NCBI GenBank assembly: GCA_017609105.1
Contig: JAFCEQ010000006.1
Span: 1-41,064, forward strand
Direction: 5' to 3'
DNA: 41,064 nt
Source: Candidatus Parvarchaeota archaeon
GTDB lineage: Archaea; Nanobdellota; Nanobdellia; JAFCGN01
Part shown: one piece after another, positions 1 to 9,090 of the stretch
Position numbering within the stretch: position 1 is the stretch's first letter
Layout of the letters: every line of letters begins with the position of its first letter
Made by a program: the position numbers and the translations under genes
The notes under the pieces: model-generated
Seen by the model: only the letters and a program-made list of their open reading frames with translations
What the model was told of the DNA's origin: nothing
Database searches by the model: none

Positions 1-91
1 AAAAAAATAATTACTAAAAAAATAATGATTATTTTTTTTTAATGAAAAGACATTAATAATGGTAAAAACATGAAAAAAATAGGATAAAAAC

Positions 92-562
92 ATGAAAAAC
101 AAGAAAACAGAACTCAAGGAATTAAAAAAACTCAAAGAATTAAAAGAAGTTGAAGAAATAATAAAAGAAATAACCTTGTTCACGAGTGAAACAAAAAACT
201 TAGAATACGCGCTTGACGAGAAAAACAAAATGAATACTAAAACATTCGATAACATAATTTACGAAATCGCTGAAGAACTCACGAGAACAATAAACACGCA
301 AACAAAAGAAACGAGTTTATACGTTGAAGAAGAAACAAATAAAATCCTAAATGAAATCATTCTTCACACTGTAGAACAAAGAAACCTGGAGAAATTATTA
401 AAAGAATTACACGAGCCTGCAATAATAAAACCAATAAACACGAAAAACAAGAGAGAATACTATCAAACAATAAAAAACACGATTAATAATATTGCAAGAA
501 GAATAAGTCAAAAATACTTAATACAAGAATGGAAAAAAAATTACACAAAAAATGAATTCTAA
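92..562 (+). CDS. small charged helical protein, unknown function
   Basis: This encodes a 156-residue, Lys/Glu-rich protein with no recognised domain. It looks almost entirely helical and coiled-coil-like. The N-terminal 30 residues are a heptad-like run of K, E and L, and there is no signal peptide or membrane segment. Two weakly similar stretches can be seen: ITLFTSETKNLEYAL (about residues 27-41) and IILHTVEQRNLEKLL (about 89-103), which suggests an internal duplication of a helical hairpin. The start is preceded by AGGAT about six bases upstream. An earlier ATG at base 70 opens only a five-codon frame. It is co-directional with the giant surface protein downstream, but separated from it by 187 bases holding that gene's own promoter. 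A structural or protein-interaction role is possible, but I do not recognise the family. Confidence 0.6.
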   Translation: MKNKKTELKELKKLKELKEVEEIIKEITLFTSETKNLEYALDEKNKMNTKTFDNIIYEIAEELTRTINTQTKETSLYVEEETNKILNEIILHTVEQRNLEKLLKELHEPAIIKPINTKNKREYYQTIKNTINNIARRISQKYLIQEWKKNYTKNEF

Positions 563-577
563 AAAAAAAGATTTTTT
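563..577 (+). terminator. A-run/T-run terminator candidate
   Basis: Directly after the stop codon, a run of A and then six T residues (572-577) can fold as a weak A:T stem. A U-rich end of this kind is typical of archaeal termination. The call rests only on composition and position. Confidence 0.3.
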
Positions 578-601
578 AATGAAAAACACAAGCACAAAAT
601 T

Positions 602-704
602 TTCTTAATCAAAAAGAATTAATGAGCCAATAAATTAAAATTCTTAATCACAAATAATAATTTAAAAATTCTTAATCATAATTAATAAAAAAAATTGTTA
701 ATCA
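602..704 (+). promoter_or_regulatory. four imperfect TTCTTAATCA repeats upstream of the surface-protein gene
   Basis: The element TT(C/G)TTAATC(A) occurs at about 602-610, 641-650, 669-678 and 695-704, all in the same orientation. The last three have spacings of 28 and 26 bases. The later copies are followed by AA.TAATAATTTA-like sequence. The cluster ends about 11 bases before the TATA box of the 2341-aa surface protein. The layout resembles a multi-site operator for a transcription factor, though drifted AT-rich repeats without function cannot be excluded. Confidence 0.45.
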
Positions 705-714
705 CAAGTAATAA

Positions 715-724
715 TTTATATAAG
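715..724 (+). promoter_or_regulatory. TATA box of the giant surface-protein gene
   Basis: TTTATATAAG is a close match to the archaeal TATA element. Its centre is about 30 bases upstream of the ATG at 750, so the transcript would carry only a few leader bases or none. No GGTG-type ribosome binding site precedes this ATG, which fits near-leaderless translation. Confidence 0.6.
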
Positions 725-749
725 TTTTAAAATTATAATAAAAAGAATA

Positions 750-3700
750 ATGAACAAGAAAAAATTAATAGTGCTAACATTATTTTTTTTTATTATAACC
801 ATAAACATAAGATTATCTAAGGCAACTCCTCTGAGTTGTGAGATAAGAAACACTTGTTATTCAAACGAGACCTGCATTTTCAGCATGAAAAAAACAACTA
901 ATTCACATATTGGCATGTGCGGTTATTATGATAATCAAATGTGCTGCAATGATTTAATCAGCATGGAATTACTAGATAATAATACTCCTACAAACGGGAA
1001 TAAGATTTTAAGCACTTACAGACAAAATAACTCGCACGTTAGCGCACCTGACTTAGCGAATTACAATATTGTTGCATTATGCGGGTTGCATTGTGAGATA
1101 AGAAACACTTGTTATGATAATGAAACAGAAGTTATTGACTTACACAAGCTCATAGGAGGTTCAGTAAGGAATTCTCATATCTCTCTTCCAGGAACAACAC
1201 CAATCAAATTATGCTGTTATAATGATGGTTCTTGCACAACAAGCATTGACAGCATAACCACTGACCCAATATATTATAAGGAGAGTGAAGGAAAAAATTA
1301 TACAACAAGTCCTTTCACATTAATAGCTAATGTTAGTGATGCAGTAGGATTAATAAGCGATTCTTGCATGTACACAACAAATAATACTGATTGGATCAGT
1401 ATGACTCAAACTAATCTTAATACAACGCACGCGATTTGCACTGCAGAACTAACAGGAGTGAATGATGAAACACTAAGCATTTACGTTCAAGTAAACGGAA
1501 CTGACGGTAGAACAGGAAGAAACACAGAACCCTTTAACATCACTATTGATAGTAATCCGCCGAACATTAATGAAATCCTAATTAATGACTCTCTTGTAGC
1601 GCAACAAGATAATCTGAACTTCACAATAATTGATTATCCGAGCGTTGGTTTAAAAGACGCGTGGTACTCCATTAATAATGGAATAACAAATCATACTTTC
1701 ACCACTCTTGACAACATCTTACACGAGATTAATTTATCAACATTCAACAGAGGATACGTGTGGATTGATGTTTGGGCAAGAGATTATCTTGATAATACTC
1801 AACACAAAAGATTCAAGTATGATATTGGTTTAAGAGCAAGGTTTAACATAACAAACGTGAACATGAGCGAAGTGAATAACACAAGATTCTTCATATTAAA
1901 CCCGAACTCAAGCTTCACTAACATTCTTAACATAAGGAATTACGGGAGGATAGGTGATTCAACAAGAACTTTTAACAATGTTTTCAGCGTAAACGAGAAA
2001 GTTGATGTTTACTTCACAATACCAACAGAACAAGGTTTATTAAAAGCAAGAATTAAAGGAGTGAACATAACAGGAGAGAACATACCAATAAGGTTCATAG
2101 GAAGCAATGAATACAATGGTTATAATCCAATTCAAAGCCCGATAAGCGATTTACTAATGATTGACCCTGATTACATGAATTACGATGGTTTTGATTTTTA
2201 CATTCCTTACAATTCCTCAAGAATGATGCCAACCACTTTCCTACACTGCCAGGATTTTGATTTCGTGAACAATAATTGCACTCAATGGAGTATTGAAAGA
2301 ATAGATGAAAGCACTTACTTAAGTAATGCTACTAAAATAGGAAGAAAAACAAATTTAAAATGCATTCCCTTCACTAATTACCAGGATTTCAGTCCTGATA
2401 GTTTAAAAATGTACGCGGTTTCAAGAAATGATTTCAGATTCAATGTCTTCGATGATTTTGAATACAAAATAAATGATTGGACTGGAATAAACAATATTTC
2501 TTATGAAACAAATACTTCAACATCCAAATCAGGTTATTGGAGTTTAGGAGTGCAATACACTAATACTAATCAATGGGTTGAAAAAAAAGTTAATGTTAAT
2601 ACGAGTGAATACCCTTACCTGGGTTTTGCTTACAAAGTAAATGATAACACTAAATTTAATTTAAGAATAATAACTATTAATAATGAAACCCTAATTTATA
2701 ATGGAACAAGCATAACAGGAGATTACTCCCTGCCTAACTTCATTCCTGATGATTCCTGGCACTTCATTTTAATTAATTTAAACAAGGACTTACTGAACAA
2801 GGGTTTAAGCACAATAATAACAAAAATTGATTTCGGAGCTGAGGACTCCTTAAATAATACTTCATTCTTTATTGATGACTTACTCATCTCTAATGTACGA
2901 CCAGGAGGAGCTGGAAGAGTATTATACTTCAATGATTTTGAATCAATAACAGGAATCCTGAAAGATTGGAATGAATTCATTACAAACACTTTATCCTTTA
3001 GCACTGATTCAAACACAGGATATTATTCCATGAAAGTCACATGCCAGGACAAAACTTGTTCCATAATAAAAAACTTGCATTATAATGTAGGGGATTATCC
3101 AAGAATCCTTTTTTCATACAAGATGCCTTCAAGCGTTGCAACATCTTTCCGCGTGTTAGTAGAAAAAGACGGTATTCCATACATTTTTTGTTATGACATG
3201 GGAGCTGGTTGCGGTTCAAATGATTACCCCATAATAGCTTCTTCACAAGTTCAAAGAGATAATCAATGGCATTTTGTTGAATTGGATTTAGGGAATTCAA
3301 TAATTAATGCAGGACTTGAAAATCCTTTCTCAACCTATGTTCAAAGCTTTAAATTTTCTAATACAGGACTTATTGACATGACAGGACAATACTACTTAAT
3401 AGATACTTTCTCAATACTACCAGGTAATAAAGGAGCGTGCATTGATTGCGATATTAATGTGAACACTACAATAACTTCTTTAAGCGACGGAACCACGAGC
3501 GCAATACTAGCAATGACTGATGGGGTTAATTCTGAAAAGTATCTTCGTTTACCGAAAGAAGCAGAGATAATAAGTGCTTTAATTGATTACGAATCCTTTA
3601 AGGATGCTACAACAATCACTTCAACAAACATAATTGAAAGCACTAATGATTTAACAAGCACTACTAATTCAATCACGGATTTATTTGTTAAGGATTATAT

Positions 3701-6700
3701 TTATTCTCTTGATCCTGCTAACAAAAAAATTCATAAATATTATTTAAACACTACTTTCATTCAAGACATTTCTTTAAGAACAAGCACTGACATAAACCCA
3801 ATTGGTTTTTTTGTTAATGATTCAGAATGGTTTTTTGTTTCAAACATGAATTACACGAGCACTACTCCAACAGGCAATGTAATAGTCATAACTCCTGAAG
3901 GAAGAATAAATAACATTATTAATGGATTCGCTCATCCTTTTGATGTTATAGAAAAAAGTGGAAAACTTTATGTTTCTGACAGTAAAACTGGAATGATAAG
4001 AGTTCTTTGGTTAAACGGAACAAGCATTACTAACATAACAGGATTAGAAATTCCAAAATACTTATTCTTAGATGATAATAATTTCTTATTTGTTACTGAT
4101 AATAATGGTGTGAAAATTTATAATCAAGATTTAATTTTAATCAAAAAAATTAATAATATAGGAGAAAATTACCAAATTTCTCATGCTGAAGGCATTGCAT
4201 TAGATTCAAATGATAATCTTATTATAGGAGATCCAGGCAATAATAAGATTCAAGTATTCAGGAAAGACGGAACTTATTTAACAAGCATTAATGATTTAAC
4301 TAATCCATATGCTGTGGCAGTTGATTCAAACAATAATGTTTATATTTCTGATTCTGGAACAGGGAAAATAATTATTTACCCTTCCTTAACAGCGAGCACA
4401 ACACTTGATTTAGGAGGAGATTCATCTTCTTTAATAACTACTGACGGTGTTAAAGACGTTTCTCTTGAATTACAATCCTTAATTAATACTTGTTCTTGCA
4501 CTGATTGCGTGCAAGAAGATAATAATTGCCTTGTGCCTCTAAAGTTTTCAAGCGATGGCATAGTAAAAATAAACAAGATTAATATCTTGTTCAAAGGAGA
4601 AGGCTCAAACTTCAAAATTGATTTTATTTATGATTTTGAAGACGGTTATGCTGGGTGGAGAGGCAATGATTCATATGTTAGGTTATCTCCTGTAAGTTAT
4701 GATGGCAAAGCAGGGCTTGAAGTTAAATCAAAAACAGGTTATGATAAAATACTATCATTCACATCTTTACCAACGTTTATTGACACTAATGACAAGTCCT
4801 ACATTAATTTCGCTTATAAAGTGCCGTCAGACTCAAACTTTAACTTAATCCTAACAATTGACGGAAGCAATTACTTTGTTAAAGGAACTGATTCTGTTAT
4901 TGATGGAGCAATAAGTATTGGTGACATACCTGATTTCGTTGCTGACAATACTTGGAGGATTGCTTCAATTAATATTGATTCCTTATTAGATGCTGTTTTA
5001 GGAGACACCACTCATTTATTGCAAAAAATTTCTTTCGGAAAACCATCAGGAGTTAATACAAATACTCTGAAAGTTTTTTTTATTGATGAAATAAGTTTAA
5101 CTAATAAAGGAATAAGTGATTGCCCTTTCAAACAAGAAAACGCGGAATTCGTTTTTAGTGCAAGAACTTTGGATGGTGGAACGCAAGCAGAACTCCTCCC
5201 GGATTTAAGCGTAAGCAGTGATGGAATAAGCACTAATGAATCCGAGCCTGAAGCAGGAGTTCTAACAAAACTTAATATTGTTGTGTCAAATAATGGTGAT
5301 GACGTAGCGCACAACGTGAACGTAACTTGTGAGAAAGACGAAGTGCTCGTGGATTATAATGATTCCTTAACTACTTTATCTGTTGGAAGCGCAACTGTTT
5401 CATGCGAGTTCACACCTTCTTATGGGAATCAAACAATAAGGGTTAATGTTACTACAACAGATAATGAAACTAACTTAGATGATAATAGTGCTGAGAAGAT
5501 TGTGAGAGGATATGATAAAACACCGCCAACAGTGATTATTAATTTACCTGAAAACAATTCATGGTATTACTCGCCAACAACTCTTAATTATGAAGTTATT
5601 GATAATTTAGATAGTTTGCTTGATTGCAAATACGTTCTCAACACTACTTTCATTACTAATTCAGGTTCAATCATAAACAATACTGAAGACGTGGAGTCCA
5701 TGATTACAAGAGGAACACCGCAAGGAGGTTATAATATTGTGTATGTTAATTGTACTGATGATGATGAGAACACAGGAAAAAGCGATGAAATATATTTTTA
5801 TGTTTACTGCACTCATTCAACTGATTGTGAGGAAGGTACTGCATGCATTAAATTAGATGTTGGTTCTAAATGCTTAACTTGTAATTCAACTTATTTATGG
5901 AATGTTTGCGCAAACATAACTCTCGGGGATTATTCTTTAACAGATGTTGCGAGCATGTGTTGGAATGACACGCGAGGATTATCTTGCTTGCCAACAATAA
6001 ACGTGACTAATGAAGTTAATTATCCAAAAATTTATCAGAACGGTTATGACAGAACAAATAAGTACATTGACATAAACGATACTTTTTCATTAAATAATTC
6101 TTTAATGACAAGAGTCGGGTTATTCCAACCATACCTTAGAATGGCTTGCTATGACGCGAACTGCCAATTCTCCAATAATGAATTAACAGCGATTTATTCA
6201 ACTCCAACAAGCGTTAGTTTAACAGCAAGAGGTAATGCATCAACTAATAATCAATGCGGTTTATGGAGATTATATAATATGTTAGATTCAACACCTCAAT
6301 TTTATGAATTAAACGGAACTGGTTTAAAAGCAGGAGCTCAGAACGCTACTAAAGCAAATGTTACTGTAGATGATTTAATAATAAGTGAAGCAGCTGATAT
6401 TTGGGTTCAAGGTTCTTCAACAAGTGTTAATTTAAATGTTAAAACAGATTATTGCACTATGAATACAACAAGGGAACACACGATTGAATGTTATCTTGAT
6501 TGCGATCCTCAAGACGCTGATAATAGCGGGGGGTGCAGTAAGATATTAGGAAGCAGCTCTAATCACGGGAATTATGCTATTCTTTCAGGAATAACAAACG
6601 GCACTCACATTCTAACAATAAATAATATTACTGAAGCAGATTATCACACTGTTTATTGCGTTGCTAATGATGATGATTTCAATGTTTTAGACACTGACAC

Positions 6701-7775
6701 TCAAATGATTTATGAAAATTTTAGTACAAGTGTTTTCATTAATACAGAAGTTTTAACACCTCAACCAATTGAGGAGAAAGGAGATGTTCAAATCCAAATT
6801 AATGCAAGCGATGTTGTTGATAAAAATAATATTGAATTCATTGAATTAAGAGTTAATTCAAGCGCTGGCGACATATTTTATGATAACTTAACAACTAGTG
6901 TGAACGGTGATTGTTATTCAGTGAACGCAACAACTTATTCATGTAATATTGTTCTTTCAAAACTAAATTCAGGAGTTTACACTATTTATTCAAGAGCAGT
7001 GAATAACGCTCTCTTCTCAGGAACTGATGAGGACTTATTTAGTGTTATGGGTTTATTCTGCTCATTAAATGTGAAAAATAATACAATACAAGGTGTTGAG
7101 GACACAGCGAAAATCACTGTTAATAGGATTCCTTCAGGCGATGTAAATGATTTCTCAATTTATTTTTACATAGATGAGGGATTAATTGGAACAACCATGA
7201 GCGATGAGAACGGTTACGCTGAAATTGATTACACAACACCAATAGCAGGCATTCATAATTACACTGTGACTTGTAATAAATCAGTATTAAATGATACTGA
7301 AACTAAGTGGATAAGCACTGTTACAACAAGATTAAGCGTGACACCTGATTCACAAGTTTTTGGTTTAGGAGATACTGGAATGAATGCTTATGAATACGTG
7401 ATTGAGAATCCAAGCAATGCAGAACAAGAATACACTTTGTACGTGAGTTCAAGTAAATCACCTGTTAGGTTCAGCGCTAATAGTAAAACAACTTATAATC
7501 TTCTTGTCCCGCCTTACAATAATAAAACAGGTTTTCTTGACTTGCTTCCAACAAGAATCGGGGATGACATAATACACGTTTATTACAAGAACGATAATTC
7601 AGAGCTTGATTCAATTATTAGTGAGGACAAGCACATATTAGTTGAATCACGAGTAAGAGCAGTAAGTGACTCTAACTTACTTTCAATACAAATAACACCA
7701 GGCATTAAAAACTTTCAAGTATTATTGCTTTTCTTGTTTGCTGCAGGAATTTATTTCAAAAGAATTAATGATTGA
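750..7775 (+). CDS. giant secreted, membrane-anchored multi-domain surface protein
   Basis: This 2341-residue protein has a signal peptide (KKK, then a hydrophobic stretch, about residues 1-26) and a C-terminal hydrophobic anchor followed by KR (about 2320-2338), so most of it should lie outside the cell. Visible modules in order are: two Cys-rich units starting CEIRNTC (about 30 and 115), each ending in a CC pair; Ig-like beta sheets; three copies of a roughly 150-residue lectin/CBM-like beta-sandwich (about 567-716, 725-892 and 1291-1452); an NHL-type propeller (about 977-1211) with repeats such as ALDSNDNL and AVDSNNNV; a CARDB-like domain (about 1485-1590); and further Ig-like domains with many Cys. 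NxS/T sequons are abundant, so heavy N-glycosylation is likely. Roles in attachment to a host or neighbouring cell, or in the cell envelope, are inference. It lies alone between its own promoter and a convergent gene. Confidence 0.8.
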   Translation: MNKKKLIVLTLFFFIITINIRLSKATPLSCEIRNTCYSNETCIFSMKKTTNSHIGMCGYYDNQMCCNDLISMELLDNNTPTNGNKILSTYRQNNSHVSAPDLANYNIVALCGLHCEIRNTCYDNETEVIDLHKLIGGSVRNSHISLPGTTPIKLCCYNDGSCTTSIDSITTDPIYYKESEGKNYTTSPFTLIANVSDAVGLISDSCMYTTNNTDWISMTQTNLNTTHAICTAELTGVNDETLSIYVQVNGTDGRTGRNTEPFNITIDSNPPNINEILINDSLVAQQDNLNFTIIDYPSVGLKDAWYSINNGITNHTFTTLDNILHEINLSTFNRGYVWIDVWARDYLDNTQHKRFKYDIGLRARFNITNVNMSEVNNTRFFILNPNSSFTNILNIRNYGRIGDSTRTFNNVFSVNEKVDVYFTIPTEQGLLKARIKGVNITGENIPIRFIGSNEYNGYNPIQSPISDLLMIDPDYMNYDGFDFYIPYNSSRMMPTTFLHCQDFDFVNNNCTQWSIERIDESTYLSNATKIGRKTNLKCIPFTNYQDFSPDSLKMYAVSRNDFRFNVFDDFEYKINDWTGINNISYETNTSTSKSGYWSLGVQYTNTNQWVEKKVNVNTSEYPYLGFAYKVNDNTKFNLRIITINNETLIYNGTSITGDYSLPNFIPDDSWHFILINLNKDLLNKGLSTIITKIDFGAEDSLNNTSFFIDDLLISNVRPGGAGRVLYFNDFESITGILKDWNEFITNTLSFSTDSNTGYYSMKVTCQDKTCSIIKNLHYNVGDYPRILFSYKMPSSVATSFRVLVEKDGIPYIFCYDMGAGCGSNDYPIIASSQVQRDNQWHFVELDLGNSIINAGLENPFSTYVQSFKFSNTGLIDMTGQYYLIDTFSILPGNKGACIDCDINVNTTITSLSDGTTSAILAMTDGVNSEKYLRLPKEAEIISALIDYESFKDATTITSTNIIESTNDLTSTTNSITDLFVKDYIYSLDPANKKIHKYYLNTTFIQDISLRTSTDINPIGFFVNDSEWFFVSNMNYTSTTPTGNVIVITPEGRINNIINGFAHPFDVIEKSGKLYVSDSKTGMIRVLWLNGTSITNITGLEIPKYLFLDDNNFLFVTDNNGVKIYNQDLILIKKINNIGENYQISHAEGIALDSNDNLIIGDPGNNKIQVFRKDGTYLTSINDLTNPYAVAVDSNNNVYISDSGTGKIIIYPSLTASTTLDLGGDSSSLITTDGVKDVSLELQSLINTCSCTDCVQEDNNCLVPLKFSSDGIVKINKINILFKGEGSNFKIDFIYDFEDGYAGWRGNDSYVRLSPVSYDGKAGLEVKSKTGYDKILSFTSLPTFIDTNDKSYINFAYKVPSDSNFNLILTIDGSNYFVKGTDSVIDGAISIGDIPDFVADNTWRIASINIDSLLDAVLGDTTHLLQKISFGKPSGVNTNTLKVFFIDEISLTNKGISDCPFKQENAEFVFSARTLDGGTQAELLPDLSVSSDGISTNESEPEAGVLTKLNIVVSNNGDDVAHNVNVTCEKDEVLVDYNDSLTTLSVGSATVSCEFTPSYGNQTIRVNVTTTDNETNLDDNSAEKIVRGYDKTPPTVIINLPENNSWYYSPTTLNYEVIDNLDSLLDCKYVLNTTFITNSGSIINNTEDVESMITRGTPQGGYNIVYVNCTDDDENTGKSDEIYFYVYCTHSTDCEEGTACIKLDVGSKCLTCNSTYLWNVCANITLGDYSLTDVASMCWNDTRGLSCLPTINVTNEVNYPKIYQNGYDRTNKYIDINDTFSLNNSLMTRVGLFQPYLRMACYDANCQFSNNELTAIYSTPTSVSLTARGNASTNNQCGLWRLYNMLDSTPQFYELNGTGLKAGAQNATKANVTVDDLIISEAADIWVQGSSTSVNLNVKTDYCTMNTTREHTIECYLDCDPQDADNSGGCSKILGSSSNHGNYAILSGITNGTHILTINNITEADYHTVYCVANDDDFNVLDTDTQMIYENFSTSVFINTEVLTPQPIEEKGDVQIQINASDVVDKNNIEFIELRVNSSAGDIFYDNLTTSVNGDCYSVNATTYSCNIVLSKLNSGVYTIYSRAVNNALFSGTDEDLFSVMGLFCSLNVKNNTIQGVEDTAKITVNRIPSGDVNDFSIYFYIDEGLIGTTMSDENGYAEIDYTTPIAGIHNYTVTCNKSVLNDTETKWISTVTTRLSVTPDSQVFGLGDTGMNAYEYVIENPSNAEQEYTLYVSSSKSPVRFSANSKTTYNLLVPPYNNKTGFLDLLPTRIGDDIIHVYYKNDNSELDSIISEDKHILVESRVRAVSDSNLLSIQITPGIKNFQVLLLFLFAAGIYFKRIND

Positions 7776-7827
7776 AATCAATGATTACATTACTAGCTTG
7801 ATTATGATAAATAAGGGGGTGGATCCT

Positions 7828-8241
7828 TCATAAATCCTTTTTATCCTTAACGCCTATTTTTAGTTTCAAATAATTTTCTAAAATAAAAGGATTGCATTCT
7901 CGTAATTCTTCTGAAAGACATTTAATAGCATCAACAAGATTAAGTTCTGAACCCTCATCAACTATTATTTTCTTTCCTTCTATTGAATACTTAATAATTC
8001 TTTTGTTTAAAAAATAATTTAATGGATTCCTCATTCTTATTTCAATCTCCTTAACTCTTCCAGTATCCATATTAACTTCTCTGTAAATTGGAATCTCTTC
8101 TCCATCAATCAATTTTTTTAGCATTGAACCAGCTAAATTATTAAACCATTTCTTTAATCCTAATTCAGTGTAATAAACTATTGCTGTCTCACTTAATTTT
8201 TTAACACGTGATGGCACGAGTTCTAATTCATATGATAACAA
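7828..8241 (-). CDS. unknown protein, paralogue of the adjacent upstream gene
   Basis: I do not recognise this family. From the preferred start the protein has about 137 residues and is soluble. Its central segment, FNNLAGSMLKKL then YREVNMDTG and EIEI, lines up with YNDLAQKIMS, REINVDNG and IELYV in the next gene, so the two are tandem paralogues. I prefer the TTG at 8241 because GGTG lies six bases upstream of it; TTG at 8256 or GTG at 8250 would also keep the frame. The gene is 26 bases downstream of its paralogue and probably co-transcribed with it. It converges on the giant surface-protein gene with only about 50 bases between the stops. Confidence 0.6.
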   Translation of the reverse strand: MLSYELELVPSRVKKLSETAIVYYTELGLKKWFNNLAGSMLKKLIDGEEIPIYREVNMDTGRVKEIEIRMRNPLNYFLNKRIIKYSIEGKKIIVDEGSELNLVDAIKCLSEELRECNPFILENYLKLKIGVKDKKDL

Positions 8242-8267
8242 TTTTTTCACCTTCAAAAAAAAACATT

Positions 8268-8633
8268 TTATAATTTATTCGCCTCTGCTTCCAACCTATT
8301 CTTTGAGAAATTCTCTTCCAAAACACGAACTAACTCGCTTTCTTTCTTAATCTTTAATTCCTTGCTTTTCTCCTTATTCCTAACAATATTAATTGAATAA
8401 GCTTTTTTGTTTTTTGAAACATAAAGTTCAATTGAGTCCCCGTTATCAACATTAATTTCTCTTAATATATAATCTCCTTCTTTTTTAACAACACTCATGA
8501 TTTTCTGAGCTAAATCATTATAAGACTTGCTTTCATTATCCTCAAAATCCCTATTATATTTTAGCGCTTCTTTTTTAGGTCCTCTTCCTTCTACACTAAA
8601 AACATAATGCTTTTTTTTATTTGCTAAACTCAA
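8268..8633 (-). CDS. unknown protein, first of a tandem paralogous pair
   Basis: This 121-residue, Lys/Glu-rich soluble protein has no recognised domain. It starts at TTG (8633), with a GGGGG-containing purine run about seven bases upstream. It shares the pattern [YF]N[ND]LA..., RE[IV]N[VM]D[NT]G and IE(I/L) with the following gene, and both have a SEL-containing helix near the C-terminus. The N-terminal HYVFSVEGRGPKKEALKYNRDF segment, shown here to only 19 residues of a basic stretch, is not matched in the paralogue. The position next to a tRNA gene is unremarkable. No function is proposed. Confidence 0.6.
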   Translation of the reverse strand: MSLANKKKHYVFSVEGRGPKKEALKYNRDFEDNESKSYNDLAQKIMSVVKKEGDYILREINVDNGDSIELYVSKNKKAYSINIVRNKEKSKELKIKKESELVRVLEENFSKNRLEAEANKL

Positions 8634-8705
8634 ATAAACCCCCTTAAATTAATAACAAGATTTACTATTTTTAAATTTTTATCCAAAAAAAATTTTTAAA
8701 AAAAG

Positions 8706-8789
8706 CGCCAGGGACGAGATTCGAACTCGCGCCTCCAAAAGGAGAACAGCTTAGCAGGCTGCCGCGTTAGACCACTCCGCCACCCTGGC
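8706..8789 (-). tRNA. tRNA-Ser (anticodon GCT)
   Basis: On the minus strand a 7-bp acceptor stem (GCCAGGG with CCCTGGC) closes a class II tRNA with a long variable arm. The anticodon loop is CTGCTAA, giving GCT (plus-strand bases 8753-8755), which reads AGC/AGU Ser codons. The T-arm has the standard GTTCGAATC sequence and the discriminator base is G, as expected for archaeal tRNA-Ser. No intron is seen and CCA is not encoded; a T-run follows. Confidence 0.95.
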
Positions 8790-9090
8790 ACTTTTAATTA
8801 AAGCATAAATGCTTCTCCTTTCATAGAATTCTTAATTATTTAAAAACATTTTCTTAATTATTTATTTTTTTTAAAACATTTTCTTTAACTTAAGTATTTT
8901 ATTTGTAAACAAATCAGGATGATTGACATGAGAGATAAGAAAATAAGCGCGATTAACATTATTTTAAGAATACTTTTATTTTCAATACTTTTAATTTTGT
9001 GTATAACTCTTATATGAGTAGGCAGGTCAGCCATGTTATTTTAAAAGACAATTAATTATTAATAATATTACTCTTTTTTTGCTTACTTTT
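8790..9090. other. intergenic region with a possible 32-codon membrane microprotein
   Basis: This 301-base gap holds no recognised gene. On the plus strand an ATG at 8919 (or 8928) opens a frame ending at 9017 that would give a 32- or 29-residue peptide: a short charged start (MRDKK) then one hydrophobic helix rich in I and L. That composition suits a single-pass membrane microprotein. There is no GGTG ribosome binding site, and hydrophobic frames arise easily in T-rich DNA, so this is only a candidate. The rest is AT-rich and otherwise featureless to me. Confidence 0.3.

Noticed and set aside
70-87. Five-codon leader peptide (MKKIG) before the first gene
   Set aside because: Too short and Lys-rich to be distinguished from chance in A-rich DNA.
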